DNA of 64,000 bases from Antrihabitans stalagmiti. Its GTDB lineage: Bacteria; Actinomycetota; Actinomycetes; Mycobacteriales; Mycobacteriaceae. The translations under genes and the position numbers were made by a program. This document shows positions 1-8,118 of this stretch, piece by piece. The stretch covers positions 186,001 to 250,000 of the forward strand of contig NZ_JAEMNV010000007.1 in assembly GCF_016482825.1 (NCBI RefSeq), read 5' to 3'. Every line of letters starts with the position of its first letter. The first letter of the stretch is position 1. The notes under the pieces are model-generated. The model had not been told where the DNA came from. It worked only from the letters and a program-made list of their open reading frames with translations, and did no database searches.

Positions 1-204
1 GAAGCACGTGGCCGGCGCCGCCAGCGGCGGAACCAGCAGCACTGCCGACCCTCGCGGCGCGTCGGTGTCGTACCGACGTAGTTCACGATGTGGCTCGTCC
101 CAGATCACCGTCGACGGCGTCGCGCTGTAGGGCTCGACGCCGTCGCCGACGAACAACGACCACGCATTGCGTGCCGCCTTGTCCAACGTGGCTACCGCAC
201 TCAC
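1..204 (-). CDS. alpha/beta hydrolase, PHA-synthase-like (N-terminal fragment, cut by window edge)
   Basis: The first 68 codons of a minus-strand gene run off the left edge. The GTG at 204-202 is chosen because a GAGGAG ribosome site lies a few bases upstream. The visible residues contain WSLFVGDGVEPYSATPS, then a stretch ending in LLVPPLAAPATCF. This looks like the start of the actinobacterial alpha/beta hydrolases related to class III poly(hydroxyalkanoate) synthases, where LLVPPL is the first core strand. The nucleophile and the rest of the fold lie outside the window, so the function stays tentative. It reads away from the P450 gene promoter side and has its own leader of about 96 bp. Confidence 0.5.
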   Translation of the reverse strand, partial: MSAVATLDKAARNAWSLFVGDGVEPYSATPSTVIWDEPHRELRRYDTDAPRGSAVLLVPPLAAPATCF

Positions 205-300
205 AGAACCGCTCCTCGCATCTCGGTCGTTCCGGGCTGCAGAATTCTCGCATACCCAGTACCGCGAGTATCGGCTACTGTGACAAATTCAACTCTGCCG

Positions 301-1665
301 TCAGGTGGCCAGCCGTGTGAGCTTCACCCGCAAGCCGTCCTTGGGACTCGGCAGCGAAGTTCGATCCCACGGCGTTTTGTAGCCGGGTTCCGACGACCAT
401 TCGAACTGTCGAAGGACCTGATGCATAACGGCTTTCACCTGCATGCCGCCGAAGTACTGGCCGATGCATTTGTGCACGCCTGCCCCGAACGGCACCCACG
501 CATGTTTGTGGATTTTGTCTTCGCGTCGCTCGGGCGAGAAGCGACCGGGATCGAAACGGTATGGGTCCGGCCAATATTCGGGCATGTAGTGGATGAACTG
601 AGGGTTGACCATCACCTGCGTTCCGGCTGGGATGAAATGTCCGAGCACCTCGGTGTCGGCGAGCGCGGCGCGCGGCATCTGCGGCAGCGGCGTCAACATT
701 CGGAGCGACTCCTTCATCACCAGATCGAGCGACGTCAGTTGTTCCTGACTCGCGAAATCGACCGACGAAGATCCGAGCGCCACGCTCTCCGCACGGCAAC
801 GCGACTGCCATTCAGGACTTCTGGCGAGATAGTCCATCATCGCGGTCATGGTGATCGTCGTCGTGTCGTGCGCCGCCATAAGCAGGAAGATCATGTGATT
901 GATGACGTCGTCGTCGGTAAAGCTGTGCCCGTCTTCGCTTTCCGCGTGACACAGCGCCGTGAACAGGTCGTCGCCCGAACCACGCCGCTTTGCGGGCAGT
1001 TGCGCTCGCAGCATTTCTTCGAGCACTTTCCTCGCCCGAAGGCCGCGAGACCATCGCAGGCCAGGCACTGGAAAACGCACGTATGCCGTTCCCGCTCGGA
1101 CGCAGTCGATGAAGGCTCGATTGATGCGGTCGGCCTGCGGGCCGAGCGCGGCACCCATAAATGTTCGTGTCGCGATGTCGAGGGTGACCTGTTTTATCGC
1201 CGGGTAGCACTGGAACGTGTCGGATTCGATCCAGCTGGACACACCCTGGTCGATCGTCGGGTTCATCGCGTCCAGATAGCCGGCGAGGCGGGTCTTCGTG
1301 AACGCCTGAATCATGATCCGCTTGTGAAACAGGTGCTCGTCGGCGTCGAGCAACATCAGGCCGCGAGGGAAGAACGGACCGATCAGGTAGTCCCACGCAG
1401 GTCCACTGGCAAATTGCTTGTTTCGATTTGCCATCGGAACATCCCACGCGTCCGGTCCGAGCAGCACAACCATCTCTCGGCCGAGGGCATTGGTCCACGA
1501 CACCGGGCCATAACGCTCGTAGCGCCTGTTCGCCCATTCGAGCGGTCTGTGAAAGATGTCCAGCGATTCGCCGATCAGCGGGAGACCGCTGTTGCCCGAT
1601 ATCGATTGCAGTCCCGAATCTTTCGGTGCATGGGCAGGACCTGACGTCAGAAAGGGGGTCACCAT
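301..1665 (-). CDS. cytochrome P450
   Basis: A 454-residue heme monooxygenase. The I-helix oxygen-binding motif AAHDTTT is at about 264-270, the K-helix ExxR (ESLR) at 319-322, and the heme loop PFGAGVHKCIG at 392-402 with Cys400 as thiolate ligand. All P450 signatures are intact and the length is normal. An upstream in-frame ATG at 1707 exists, but ATG 1665 has a good AGGTGA ribosome site and leaves the operator palindromes outside the coding region. The gene is divergent from a TetR regulator. The arrangement recalls Rv3058c-cyp136 of M. tuberculosis, but I cannot assign the CYP family or the substrate. No ferredoxin or reductase gene is adjacent, so electrons must come from elsewhere. Confidence 0.95.
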   Translation of the reverse strand: MVTPFLTSGPAHAPKDSGLQSISGNSGLPLIGESLDIFHRPLEWANRRYERYGPVSWTNALGREMVVLLGPDAWDVPMANRNKQFASGPAWDYLIGPFFPRGLMLLDADEHLFHKRIMIQAFTKTRLAGYLDAMNPTIDQGVSSWIESDTFQCYPAIKQVTLDIATRTFMGAALGPQADRINRAFIDCVRAGTAYVRFPVPGLRWSRGLRARKVLEEMLRAQLPAKRRGSGDDLFTALCHAESEDGHSFTDDDVINHMIFLLMAAHDTTTITMTAMMDYLARSPEWQSRCRAESVALGSSSVDFASQEQLTSLDLVMKESLRMLTPLPQMPRAALADTEVLGHFIPAGTQVMVNPQFIHYMPEYWPDPYRFDPGRFSPERREDKIHKHAWVPFGAGVHKCIGQYFGGMQVKAVMHQVLRQFEWSSEPGYKTPWDRTSLPSPKDGLRVKLTRLAT

Positions 1666-1690
1666 TGACTTCACCTCGACTTTTCGCGTT

Positions 1691-1714
1691 AGTTGACACT
1701 GAGCCATGTCAACT
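1691..1714. promoter_or_regulatory. operator palindrome 1 (likely TetR site)
   Basis: The half-sites AGTTGACA and TGTCAACT are separated by 8 bp (TTGACA-N8-TGTCAA core at 1693-1712). The site lies between the P450 and tetR genes, 26 bp upstream of the chosen P450 start. A second site with the same core and the same spacing lies 39 bp away centre to centre. TetR proteins bind such dyads as dimers, so this is inferred to be the autorepression and P450 control site of the adjacent regulator. Confidence 0.75.
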
Positions 1715-1730
1715 TGACTTAGATCGTGAA

Positions 1731-1752
1731 CTTGACACAGCGATATGTCAAG
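1731..1752. promoter_or_regulatory. operator palindrome 2 (likely TetR site)
   Basis: The half-sites CTTGACA and TGTCAAG are separated by 8 bp (core TTGACA-N8-TGTCAA at 1732-1751). This repeats the core and spacing of the palindrome at 1691-1714. It ends 8 bp before the tetR start codon, so a bound repressor would block tetR initiation directly. A direct repeat AACTTGAC at 1711-1718 and 1729-1736 links the two sites. Confidence 0.75.
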
Positions 1753-1760
1753 ATGTTTCC

Positions 1761-2393
1761 ATGGCCACCGTCGTACGACCCTTTCGAGGAGTCAGCGCCC
1801 ACGACCGCGTCGCACAGCGCCGCGCGGACCTCATCGACGCTGCCTTCGACGTCGTCGGTGACAGCGGGCTCGCCAAACTGACGATGACCGCGGTGTGCGA
1901 ACGTGCAGGCCTCACACAGCGCTACTTCTACGAACAGTTCGACAATCGCGACGAACTCGTCAACGCATTGTTCGACGAGGTATTCGAGCAGTACTTCGGT
2001 CGGGCGCGGGCAGCAGCGGAAAGTCAACCGCCCGACCTGCACCTACGCGCACGCGCAGCGATGGAGGTGTTCGTCGACTTCTTCGCGACCGACCCACGCA
2101 AAGCGCGTGTCTTCGCCGAGTCGGTCGCCACCGAGTCGGCGGCAAAACACAAAGCCGATTCCGTTCGCAGATTCGCCGAATATGCTGCCAATCAAGCTTT
2201 TTCGCTTCTCGGAACGCTCGACGATCGCGGCCACACGCGGGTGAAGATTGCCGCGTCGATCATCGTCGGCGGGCTGACCGACACCGCAGCCCAGTGGCTC
2301 GCCGGTTCGATCGACCTCCCCCGAGACGAATTCATCGACGAGATCGCACTGCTTTTCGTCGTCGCCATCGAGGCGGCCTGCCGGGTGCGGTAA
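1761..2393 (+). CDS. TetR/AcrR family transcriptional regulator
   Basis: A 210-residue one-component repressor. The N-terminal TetR helix-turn-helix lies at about 20-65, with TMTAVCERAGLTQRYFYEQF as recognition core, followed by an all-helical ligand and dimerisation domain. The ATG at 1761 is the first in-frame start after the operator. The longer frame upstream is only a shadow of the P450 gene. The gene is divergent from that P450 and shares two identical-core palindromes with it, so it most likely represses both. The effector is unknown. A long palindromic element begins one base after its stop codon. Confidence 0.93.
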   Translation: MATVVRPFRGVSAHDRVAQRRADLIDAAFDVVGDSGLAKLTMTAVCERAGLTQRYFYEQFDNRDELVNALFDEVFEQYFGRARAAAESQPPDLHLRARAAMEVFVDFFATDPRKARVFAESVATESAAKHKADSVRRFAEYAANQAFSLLGTLDDRGHTRVKIAASIIVGGLTDTAAQWLAGSIDLPRDEFIDEIALLFVVAIEAACRVR

Positions 2394-2394
2394 C

Positions 2395-2464
2395 GCGGCT
2401 AGCGGCTCGTGAGCACTTTAGGAGGGCGGAACCGCCGAAAAGACTCACGAGCCGCGGAGCGGCC
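2395..2464. repeat. dispersed stop-abutting palindrome, copy A
   Basis: An imperfect long hairpin. The left arm 2402-2422 (GCGGCTCGTGAG then CACTTTAGG) pairs with the right arm 2435-2455 (CCGAAAAGA then CTCACGAGCCGC) around a 12-nt loop, AGGGCGGAACCG. Two further copies with the same arm sequence and nearly the same loop occur at about 31673 and 54275. It begins right after the tetR stop codon. It probably acts as a transcription terminator and belongs to a repeat family. Confidence 0.75.
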
Positions 2465-2532
2465 TACAGGGTGTGAGCCTTCCACTCCTTGGGTGTCTGT
2501 TTTGCGAACACGACAGCGACGACCATGAGGCT

Positions 2533-3297
2533 ATGGAAACTGACGGTGTCGGCGACTTCGCACGTGCCGACGTCGAGTACTGCGGTGAGCGCTACGCACT
2601 CGACGTCGACGCTGTCTTCTACGTCGGTCGCGACGCCGACCTCTCGATCGACGACAACCGCTACCTCCACAGGCGCTGTCTGTCGATCCACTACGAGACC
2701 GGGATGTGGTGGCTCGCCAACGTCGGCAGCCGAATCCCCGCGAAAGTGTCCGAAGCATCCACGGGATTCGCCGCACTTCTTGTGCCGGGAACTCGAATTC
2801 CACTGGTGTACGGCATGACGACGGTGGTGGTCGCGGCGGGCCCGACGACCTACGAATTCGCCGTCGAAACGTCGACCGCTGTCACGAACCCGACACCACC
2901 GCCGCACCGATCCGGTGAAACCACCATCGGCGCACCTGCACTCACCGCGGCACAGCTGGCGTTGATCGTCGCGCTCGCCGAACCGTTGTTGCTGCGCGAC
3001 GGTGTCGACGCGAGCGCCATACCGAGTTCGGCGCGCGCGGCCGAGCGGCTCGGCTGGCCACTCACCAAGTTCAACCGCAAACTCGACAACGTCTGCGACA
3101 AGTTCGACCGCATCGGCGTCAGCGGATTGCGCGGCGGCCCAGGCAGATTGGCGTCCAACCGGCGAGCGCGGCTGGTCGAGTTCGCAATCTCGTCCCGACT
3201 GGTCACCAAGTCCGATCTCGGCTCGATCGACGACCAGCGACGCTTGTGTCTGGACCTGCAGCGCTCCCCCAGCACCAGCGCAGGCGAGGTGGCCTAG
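2533..3297 (+). CDS. FHA-domain protein with C-terminal helical (winged-helix-like) region
   Basis: A protein of about 254 residues. The N-terminal half shows the forkhead-associated phosphothreonine-binding signature: GRDADL at 32-37, LHRR at about 45-48 and LANVGSR with the key Asn at 63. A Pro/Thr linker near 120-135 leads to a C-terminal region rich in Leu, Arg and Lys that ends in a helical segment resembling a small DNA-binding domain. Such proteins read Ser/Thr-kinase signals, but no kinase gene is adjacent. ATG 2533 has GAGG just upstream; an in-frame GTG at 2473 would overlap the end of the palindromic repeat. Its stop codon overlaps the converging methyltransferase stop through a shared CTAG. 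Confidence 0.7.
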   Translation: METDGVGDFARADVEYCGERYALDVDAVFYVGRDADLSIDDNRYLHRRCLSIHYETGMWWLANVGSRIPAKVSEASTGFAALLVPGTRIPLVYGMTTVVVAAGPTTYEFAVETSTAVTNPTPPPHRSGETTIGAPALTAAQLALIVALAEPLLLRDGVDASAIPSSARAAERLGWPLTKFNRKLDNVCDKFDRIGVSGLRGGPGRLASNRRARLVEFAISSRLVTKSDLGSIDDQRRLCLDLQRSPSTSAGEVA

Positions 3298-4562
3298 CGC
3301 GTCAGCAGTCCGACGACCTCGACATGGTGGGTCAGCGGAAAGGCATCGTAAGCACGCAGGTCGGTCAGCCTGTAGCCCTGCTCCCGATAAAGCGATACAT
3401 CACGGGCGAAGGCGGCAGGGTCACATCCGATGTGAACGACGCGCTGCGGATTCTGTTGTGCCACAGCGGTAACGATCTCCCGCCCAGCTCCGGACCGCGG
3501 TGGATCGAGGACGACGACCTCCGGTGCTCCGGCAACGTCGGCCAACACGTTCTCGACCCGCGCCGCGTGAAACTGCACCACCGCAAGATCGGCCAACGCC
3601 GCTTTGCCGTCGCGCACCGCCTCACGCGACGACTCGACGGCCACAACGGTTCCCGACTCGCCCACCTGATCGGCGAGCCGAGCCGCGAAAACTCCTGCGC
3701 CGCTGTAGAGATCCCACGCGAGGGCACCTGCGGACGCGTCGGACCATTCGGCGACGACCGACGAATACGCCTCAGCCGCACCACGATGCGCCTGCCAGAA
3801 GCCGACAGCGTCCAACTCCCACGCCCGGCCACCGACCCGCTCGACCACGCGACCCGTTCCCATCGCGACACGCTGAGCTCGCTGTGTGTTGGTCGCCGCG
3901 CGACGTGCCATGGCACCGCGGCGGCCCGGACTGCGACGACCCGTCCCCGACACCCGAGCGGGCGACAACTCGACGACGTGACGGACTCCGTCGCTGTCGA
4001 CCGCGACAGCGAGTTCGGCACCCGGCCGCCAACTGCGCTCGCTCACGCCGTCCAGCGCACCCGAAACCGGCTGCGGGCAACGTAGATCGGCAAGCACCGA
4101 GCCGCTGCGGTAGCCGTGGACCCCTGCCCGACCGTGCTCGTCGACAGCGAGGCGGACGCGGGTTCGCCATCCTCCGCCGTCGCCGGTTCCACCAAGCACG
4201 CCGACCTCGACGTCGCGCTCGATGCCGGCAATTCGGCGCAACTGCTCGGCGACGATCGAGGCTTTCATGCCGCGCTGTGCCGCCAACGTCGCGTGGGAGT
4301 AGTCGCAGCAGCCTGCACCACCCGGACCGGACACCGGACACAGCGCGGGCACGCGGTCCGCGGATGCTTCGACGACCTCGATCACGTCGGCACGGCAGAA
4401 CGATCCGCCGCGGTCCTCGTTCACCTCGGCGAGCACCAGTTCGCCAGGCAATCCGTGCCGGACGAAGACCACCCGACCGTCGTGGCGTGCCACGCAGAAG
4501 CCGCCGTGCCCGGGATTGCCGAGACGCAGCTCGAGGCGACGGCCCCGCCAGGATTCACTCAA
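3294..4562 (-). CDS. TrmA/RumA-family class I SAM-dependent RNA methyltransferase
   Basis: A 422-residue protein predicted to methylate C5 of a uridine in tRNA or rRNA. An N-terminal TRAM-like beta barrel covers about 1-65. Cys75, Cys85, Cys86 and Cys162 are candidates for the iron-sulfur cluster of this family. The SAM motif DLYSGAGVF is at 284-292, the substrate motif DPPRSGAG at 353-360, the catalytic Cys in HIGCDPAAF at 380, and the general-base Glu in HHVEVV near 415. Length and motifs fit M. tuberculosis Rv2689c, which lies at the same place beside the transporter and ceoBC. The exact target base cannot be read from sequence. It may be co-transcribed with the upstream transporter gene, which ends 6 bp before it. 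Confidence 0.9.
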   Translation of the reverse strand: MSESWRGRRLELRLGNPGHGGFCVARHDGRVVFVRHGLPGELVLAEVNEDRGGSFCRADVIEVVEASADRVPALCPVSGPGGAGCCDYSHATLAAQRGMKASIVAEQLRRIAGIERDVEVGVLGGTGDGGGWRTRVRLAVDEHGRAGVHGYRSGSVLADLRCPQPVSGALDGVSERSWRPGAELAVAVDSDGVRHVVELSPARVSGTGRRSPGRRGAMARRAATNTQRAQRVAMGTGRVVERVGGRAWELDAVGFWQAHRGAAEAYSSVVAEWSDASAGALAWDLYSGAGVFAARLADQVGESGTVVAVESSREAVRDGKAALADLAVVQFHAARVENVLADVAGAPEVVVLDPPRSGAGREIVTAVAQQNPQRVVHIGCDPAAFARDVSLYREQGYRLTDLRAYDAFPLTHHVEVVGLLTR

Positions 4563-4568
4563 CGGACG

Positions 4569-6557
4569 TCACTTGTCCTGATAGCCGCGGCGAATGGCAC
4601 CGGGGGCGTCTTCCCAGCCCTCCAGCTTCGCCCGCTCCGAGGACGCGAGCTGCCAGGGCACGCTGGTGACCATGACGCCCGGCTCGAACAGCAGCCTGCC
4701 CTTGAGCCGCAGCGCACTCTGGTTGTGCAGCACCTGCTCCCACCAATGACCGACGACGTATTCGGGGATGAACACCGTCACGACATCGCGCGGCGAATCC
4801 TTCCGGAGCCGCTTGACGTAGTCGAGGACAGGCTTCGTGATTTCGCGGTAGGGCGACTCGATCACCTTCAGCGGCACCGCGATGTCGCTTTTCTCCCACG
4901 CGCGGACCAGTGCTCGGGTGTCCGGTTCGTCGACGTTGACCGTGATCGCTTCGAGGGTGTCCGGTCGCGTCGCACGGGCGTAGGCGATCGCGCGTTTGGT
5001 CGGCATGTGCATCTTCGACACCAGCACGATCGAGTGGGTCCGGCTCGGCAGTACGCCGTCCCATTCGGTTTCGGCGAGTTCGCGCGCGACCGTGTCGTAG
5101 TGCTTGCGAATCAACCGCATCAGCCCGAAGATCGCGCCCATCGTGACGATTGCAATCCACGCACCGGCCGCGAACTTGGTGATGAGCACGATGACAAGGA
5201 CGGTTGCCGTCATCGTCAGACCGATCGCGTTGATCACCCGCGAACGTTGCATCTTGGCGCGCTGTTCGGGCTCGGTCTCGGTGCGTAGATGCCGCGTCCA
5301 GTGTCGGATCATGCCGGTTTGACTCAACACGAACGAGACGAACACCCCGACGATGTAGAGCTGGATCAGCTTGGTGACCTCGGCACCGAACAGGACGACG
5401 AAGGCGATCGCGGCACCGGACAGGAAGAGGATGCCGTTGCTGAAGGCCAAACGGTCACCGCGGGTGTGCAGCTGCCTCGGCAGGAAGCGATCCTGAGCGA
5501 GGACCGAACCGAGGACGGGAAAACCGTTGAAAGCCGTGTTGGCGGCCAGGACCAGGATCAGCGCGGTGACAGCGGCGATGAAGAAGAACCCGATGCGGAA
5601 ATCGCTGAAGACGGCTTCGGCGATCTGCGCGATCAACGTCTTCTGGTGATACCCGTCCGGTGCGTTGGTGAGCTGCGTATCAGGATTGTGTGCGTAGATC
5701 ACGCCGATCTTCTGCGCCAGGATGATGATGCCCATCAGCAGGACGATCGCGATGCCACCGAGCATCAGCAGCGTCGTTGCGGCGTTGCGCGACTTCGGTT
5801 TGCGGAAGGCCGGGACGCCGTTGCTGATCGCCTCGACACCGGTCAGCGCGGCACAACCCGACGAGAACGCCCGCGCGACGAGGAAGGCGAACGCGATCCC
5901 GGTCAGATGCTCGTGCTCGCCGGTCAGTTCGAACCCGGCGGACTCGGCCCGAATATCTTCGTCCAGCACGTAGATCCGGAACAGACCCCACCCGAGCATA
6001 AAGAACATGCCGACGATGAAGGCGTAGGTCGGGATGGCGAACGCCGTTCCCGACTCGCGGATGCCGCGGAGGTTGATCGCGGTCAACAGGACGATCGCGG
6101 CGACAGCGAACAGCACTTTGTGTTGGGCGACGAACGGAACCGCCGATCCGATATTCGACGCTGCCGCCGACATCGACACCGCAACGGTGAGGACATAATC
6201 GACGAGCAACGCACTGCCGACCGTCAGCCCCGCCGTCGGTCCGAGGTTGGTCGTCGCGACCTCGTAGTCGCCACCGCCGGAGGGATAGGCGTGCACGTTC
6301 TGCCGGTAGCTCGCAACGACCACGATCATCACGGCGGCGACGGCGAGACCGACCCACGGGGTGTAGACGTAGGCCGACAGGCCCGCAGTCGAGAGCACCA
6401 GAAAGATTTCTTCCGGCGCATAGGCAACCGACGACATCGCGTCGGAGGCGAATACAGGCAGCGCGATTCGCTTCGGTAGCAACGTGTGGCCCAGTTTGTC
6501 GCTACGGAAGGGTCTACCGAGCAGCAGCCGCTTCGTAGCGGTCGTGAGCTTCGACAC
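4569..6557 (-). CDS. APC-superfamily transporter, KimA-like (probable potassium importer)
   Basis: A membrane protein of about 662 residues with around 12 hydrophobic segments in the first 450 residues and a long soluble C-terminal domain. The N-terminal PVFASDAMSSVAYAPEEI is typical of the KimA (YdaO) branch of the amino acid-polyamine-cation superfamily. The GTG start at 6557 is chosen because homologs begin close to KLTTATKRLLLGRPF; an earlier start would add an unusual Cys- and Arg-rich extension. It is divergent from ceoB and ceoC, which encode TrkA-type potassium-regulatory proteins. This context supports potassium rather than amino acid transport, though that is inference. It is the positional homolog of Rv2690c. 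Confidence 0.8.
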   Translation of the reverse strand: MSKLTTATKRLLLGRPFRSDKLGHTLLPKRIALPVFASDAMSSVAYAPEEIFLVLSTAGLSAYVYTPWVGLAVAAVMIVVVASYRQNVHAYPSGGGDYEVATTNLGPTAGLTVGSALLVDYVLTVAVSMSAAASNIGSAVPFVAQHKVLFAVAAIVLLTAINLRGIRESGTAFAIPTYAFIVGMFFMLGWGLFRIYVLDEDIRAESAGFELTGEHEHLTGIAFAFLVARAFSSGCAALTGVEAISNGVPAFRKPKSRNAATTLLMLGGIAIVLLMGIIILAQKIGVIYAHNPDTQLTNAPDGYHQKTLIAQIAEAVFSDFRIGFFFIAAVTALILVLAANTAFNGFPVLGSVLAQDRFLPRQLHTRGDRLAFSNGILFLSGAAIAFVVLFGAEVTKLIQLYIVGVFVSFVLSQTGMIRHWTRHLRTETEPEQRAKMQRSRVINAIGLTMTATVLVIVLITKFAAGAWIAIVTMGAIFGLMRLIRKHYDTVARELAETEWDGVLPSRTHSIVLVSKMHMPTKRAIAYARATRPDTLEAITVNVDEPDTRALVRAWEKSDIAVPLKVIESPYREITKPVLDYVKRLRKDSPRDVVTVFIPEYVVGHWWEQVLHNQSALRLKGRLLFEPGVMVTSVPWQLASSERAKLEGWEDAPGAIRRGYQDK

Positions 6558-6745
6558 CGGGAAAGCGTAAGCCGTAGGGCACAGTCGGTAGCGCGCAGCC
6601 ACCGCACGACGTTCGATTGCGTGACAAGCGGGCAACACCTCGGTCCGGAACGGCGCCTCCGCGGTCTAATGGGCGTACGGTTGCCAGCCGTGGGAACAGC
6701 CGACCCGCGCTGGAAGACGAAGAAGACGAGGAACGGGGTTCTGCG

Positions 6746-7411
6746 TTGTACGTAATCGTGATGGGTTGCGGACGAGTGGGCTCCTCGCTCGCCGGAGCCT
6801 TGACTCGAATCGGACACGAAGTTGCTGTGATCGACCGCGACGGAAGCTCTTTCCTACGGTTGGGTCCGGACTTCAAGGGTCACAAAGTCGTCGGAATGGG
6901 TTTCGACCGTGAGGTTCTCGTCAAGGCCGGGATCGAAAAGGCCGAGGCGTTCGCCGCGGTGTCGTCCGGCGACAACTCGAACATCATCGCCGCGCGGGTA
7001 GCGCGCGAAACCTTCGGCGTCGAACGTGTCGTCGCGAGAATCTACGACGCCAAGCGCGCCGCCGTGTACGAGCGCCTCGGCATTCCGACCGTCGCTACGG
7101 TGCCGTGGACGACGGACCGATTCCTGCACACGCTCATCCAGGACACGCAGATCACGAAATGGCGGGATCCCTCCGGAGCGGTCGCTGTGGCGGAACTCAC
7201 GCTGCACGAAGACTGGTTCGGGCACGCGGTGAGCGAGCTCGAGGCTGCGACGGGCTCACGTGTCGCGTTCATCGTCCGCTTCGGCGAAGGTGTGCTGCCG
7301 AAGGGCAAGACAGTGATTCAAGCTGACGACACCGTCTACATCGCAGCTGTGTCGGGGACGGTCGGTGAGGCGGTCGCGCTGGCGAGCAATCCGCCACCCG
7401 CGGACGCCTGA
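6746..7411 (+). CDS. ceoB: TrkA-family potassium regulatory protein CeoB
   Basis: A 221-residue cytosolic RCK protein. The N-terminal Rossmann TrkA-N domain binds NAD(H) through MGCGRVGSSLAG at about 5-16, with the acidic end of strand 2 in VIDRD. A TrkA-C domain covers the last 80 residues. The highly conserved block AVSSGDNSNIIAARVARETFG matches M. tuberculosis CeoB closely. The TTG at 6746 is chosen because homologs begin exactly at this point (LYVIVMGCG); longer in-frame starts give a poorly conserved charged extension. ceoC follows 48 bp downstream on the same strand, so the pair probably gates a potassium channel or transporter together. Confidence 0.92.
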   Translation: MYVIVMGCGRVGSSLAGALTRIGHEVAVIDRDGSSFLRLGPDFKGHKVVGMGFDREVLVKAGIEKAEAFAAVSSGDNSNIIAARVARETFGVERVVARIYDAKRAAVYERLGIPTVATVPWTTDRFLHTLIQDTQITKWRDPSGAVAVAELTLHEDWFGHAVSELEAATGSRVAFIVRFGEGVLPKGKTVIQADDTVYIAAVSGTVGEAVALASNPPPADA

Positions 7412-7459
7412 CGCCATGGCGACGACAATCCTGACCACGACAATCGAGGAAGCCCGCAG

Positions 7460-8116
7460 ATGAGAGTCGCAATTGCAGGTGCCGGAGCCGTCGGTCGGTC
7501 GATCGCACGAGAGCTCGTCCGCGCCGAGCACGAGGTGATGTTGCTCGAGCGTCAGCTCGATCACGTCGACCCGAACTCCGTTCCCGAAGCGCGCTGGGTG
7601 CACGCAGACGCGTGCGAGTTGGTTTCGCTGGAAGCGGCGAAGCTGCAGACCTACGACGTCGTCATCGCGGCAACGGGTGACGACAAGGCCAATCTGGTCC
7701 TGAGCCTGCTGGCCAAGACGGAGTTCGGCACGCGGCGGGTCGTCGCGCGTGTGAACGACCCGCGCAACGAATGGCTTTTCGATGCGTCGTGGGGCGTAGA
7801 TGTCGCGGTGTCGACGCCGCGCATCCTCGCCTCGCTCGTCGAGGAAGCCGTCTCGGTCGGCGATCTGGTCCGATTGATGACGCTGCGGCAGGGCCAGGCG
7901 AATCTCGTCGAGATCACCTTGCCCGCCGATACCGGCCTAGCGGGAAAGCCCGTCAGAAAGCTCTCGCTTCCCCGCGATGCGGCCCTGGTGACGATCCTGC
8001 GCGGCGGCAGGGTCATCGTCCCGGAAAAGGACGATCCGCTCGAAGGTGGGGACGAACTGCTGTTCGTCGCCTCCGTCGAAGTCGAGGACGAACTGCGTGC
8101 GGCGGTTGGGCTCTAG
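7460..8116 (+). CDS. ceoC: TrkA-family potassium regulatory protein CeoC
   Basis: A 218-residue protein with the same architecture as its upstream neighbour. The Rossmann motif IAGAGAVGRSIA is at 5-16, AATGDDKANLV lies in the middle of the TrkA-N domain, and a TrkA-C domain covers about 130-215. Together with CeoB it forms the regulatory pair found at the same place in mycobacteria (Rv2691-Rv2692). A purine-rich leader precedes the ATG. Its stop lies 2 bp from the stop of the converging sigma factor gene, with no obvious terminator between them. Confidence 0.92.
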   Translation: MRVAIAGAGAVGRSIARELVRAEHEVMLLERQLDHVDPNSVPEARWVHADACELVSLEAAKLQTYDVVIAATGDDKANLVLSLLAKTEFGTRRVVARVNDPRNEWLFDASWGVDVAVSTPRILASLVEEAVSVGDLVRLMTLRQGQANLVEITLPADTGLAGKPVRKLSLPRDAALVTILRGGRVIVPEKDDPLEGGDELLFVASVEVEDELRAAVGL

Positions 8117-8118
8117 GG

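Noticed and set aside
88-1644. A 518-codon open frame on the plus strand
   Set aside because: It is antisense to the P450 gene, which has all family motifs. The translated product is rich in Arg and His with no recognisable domain, a typical high-GC shadow.
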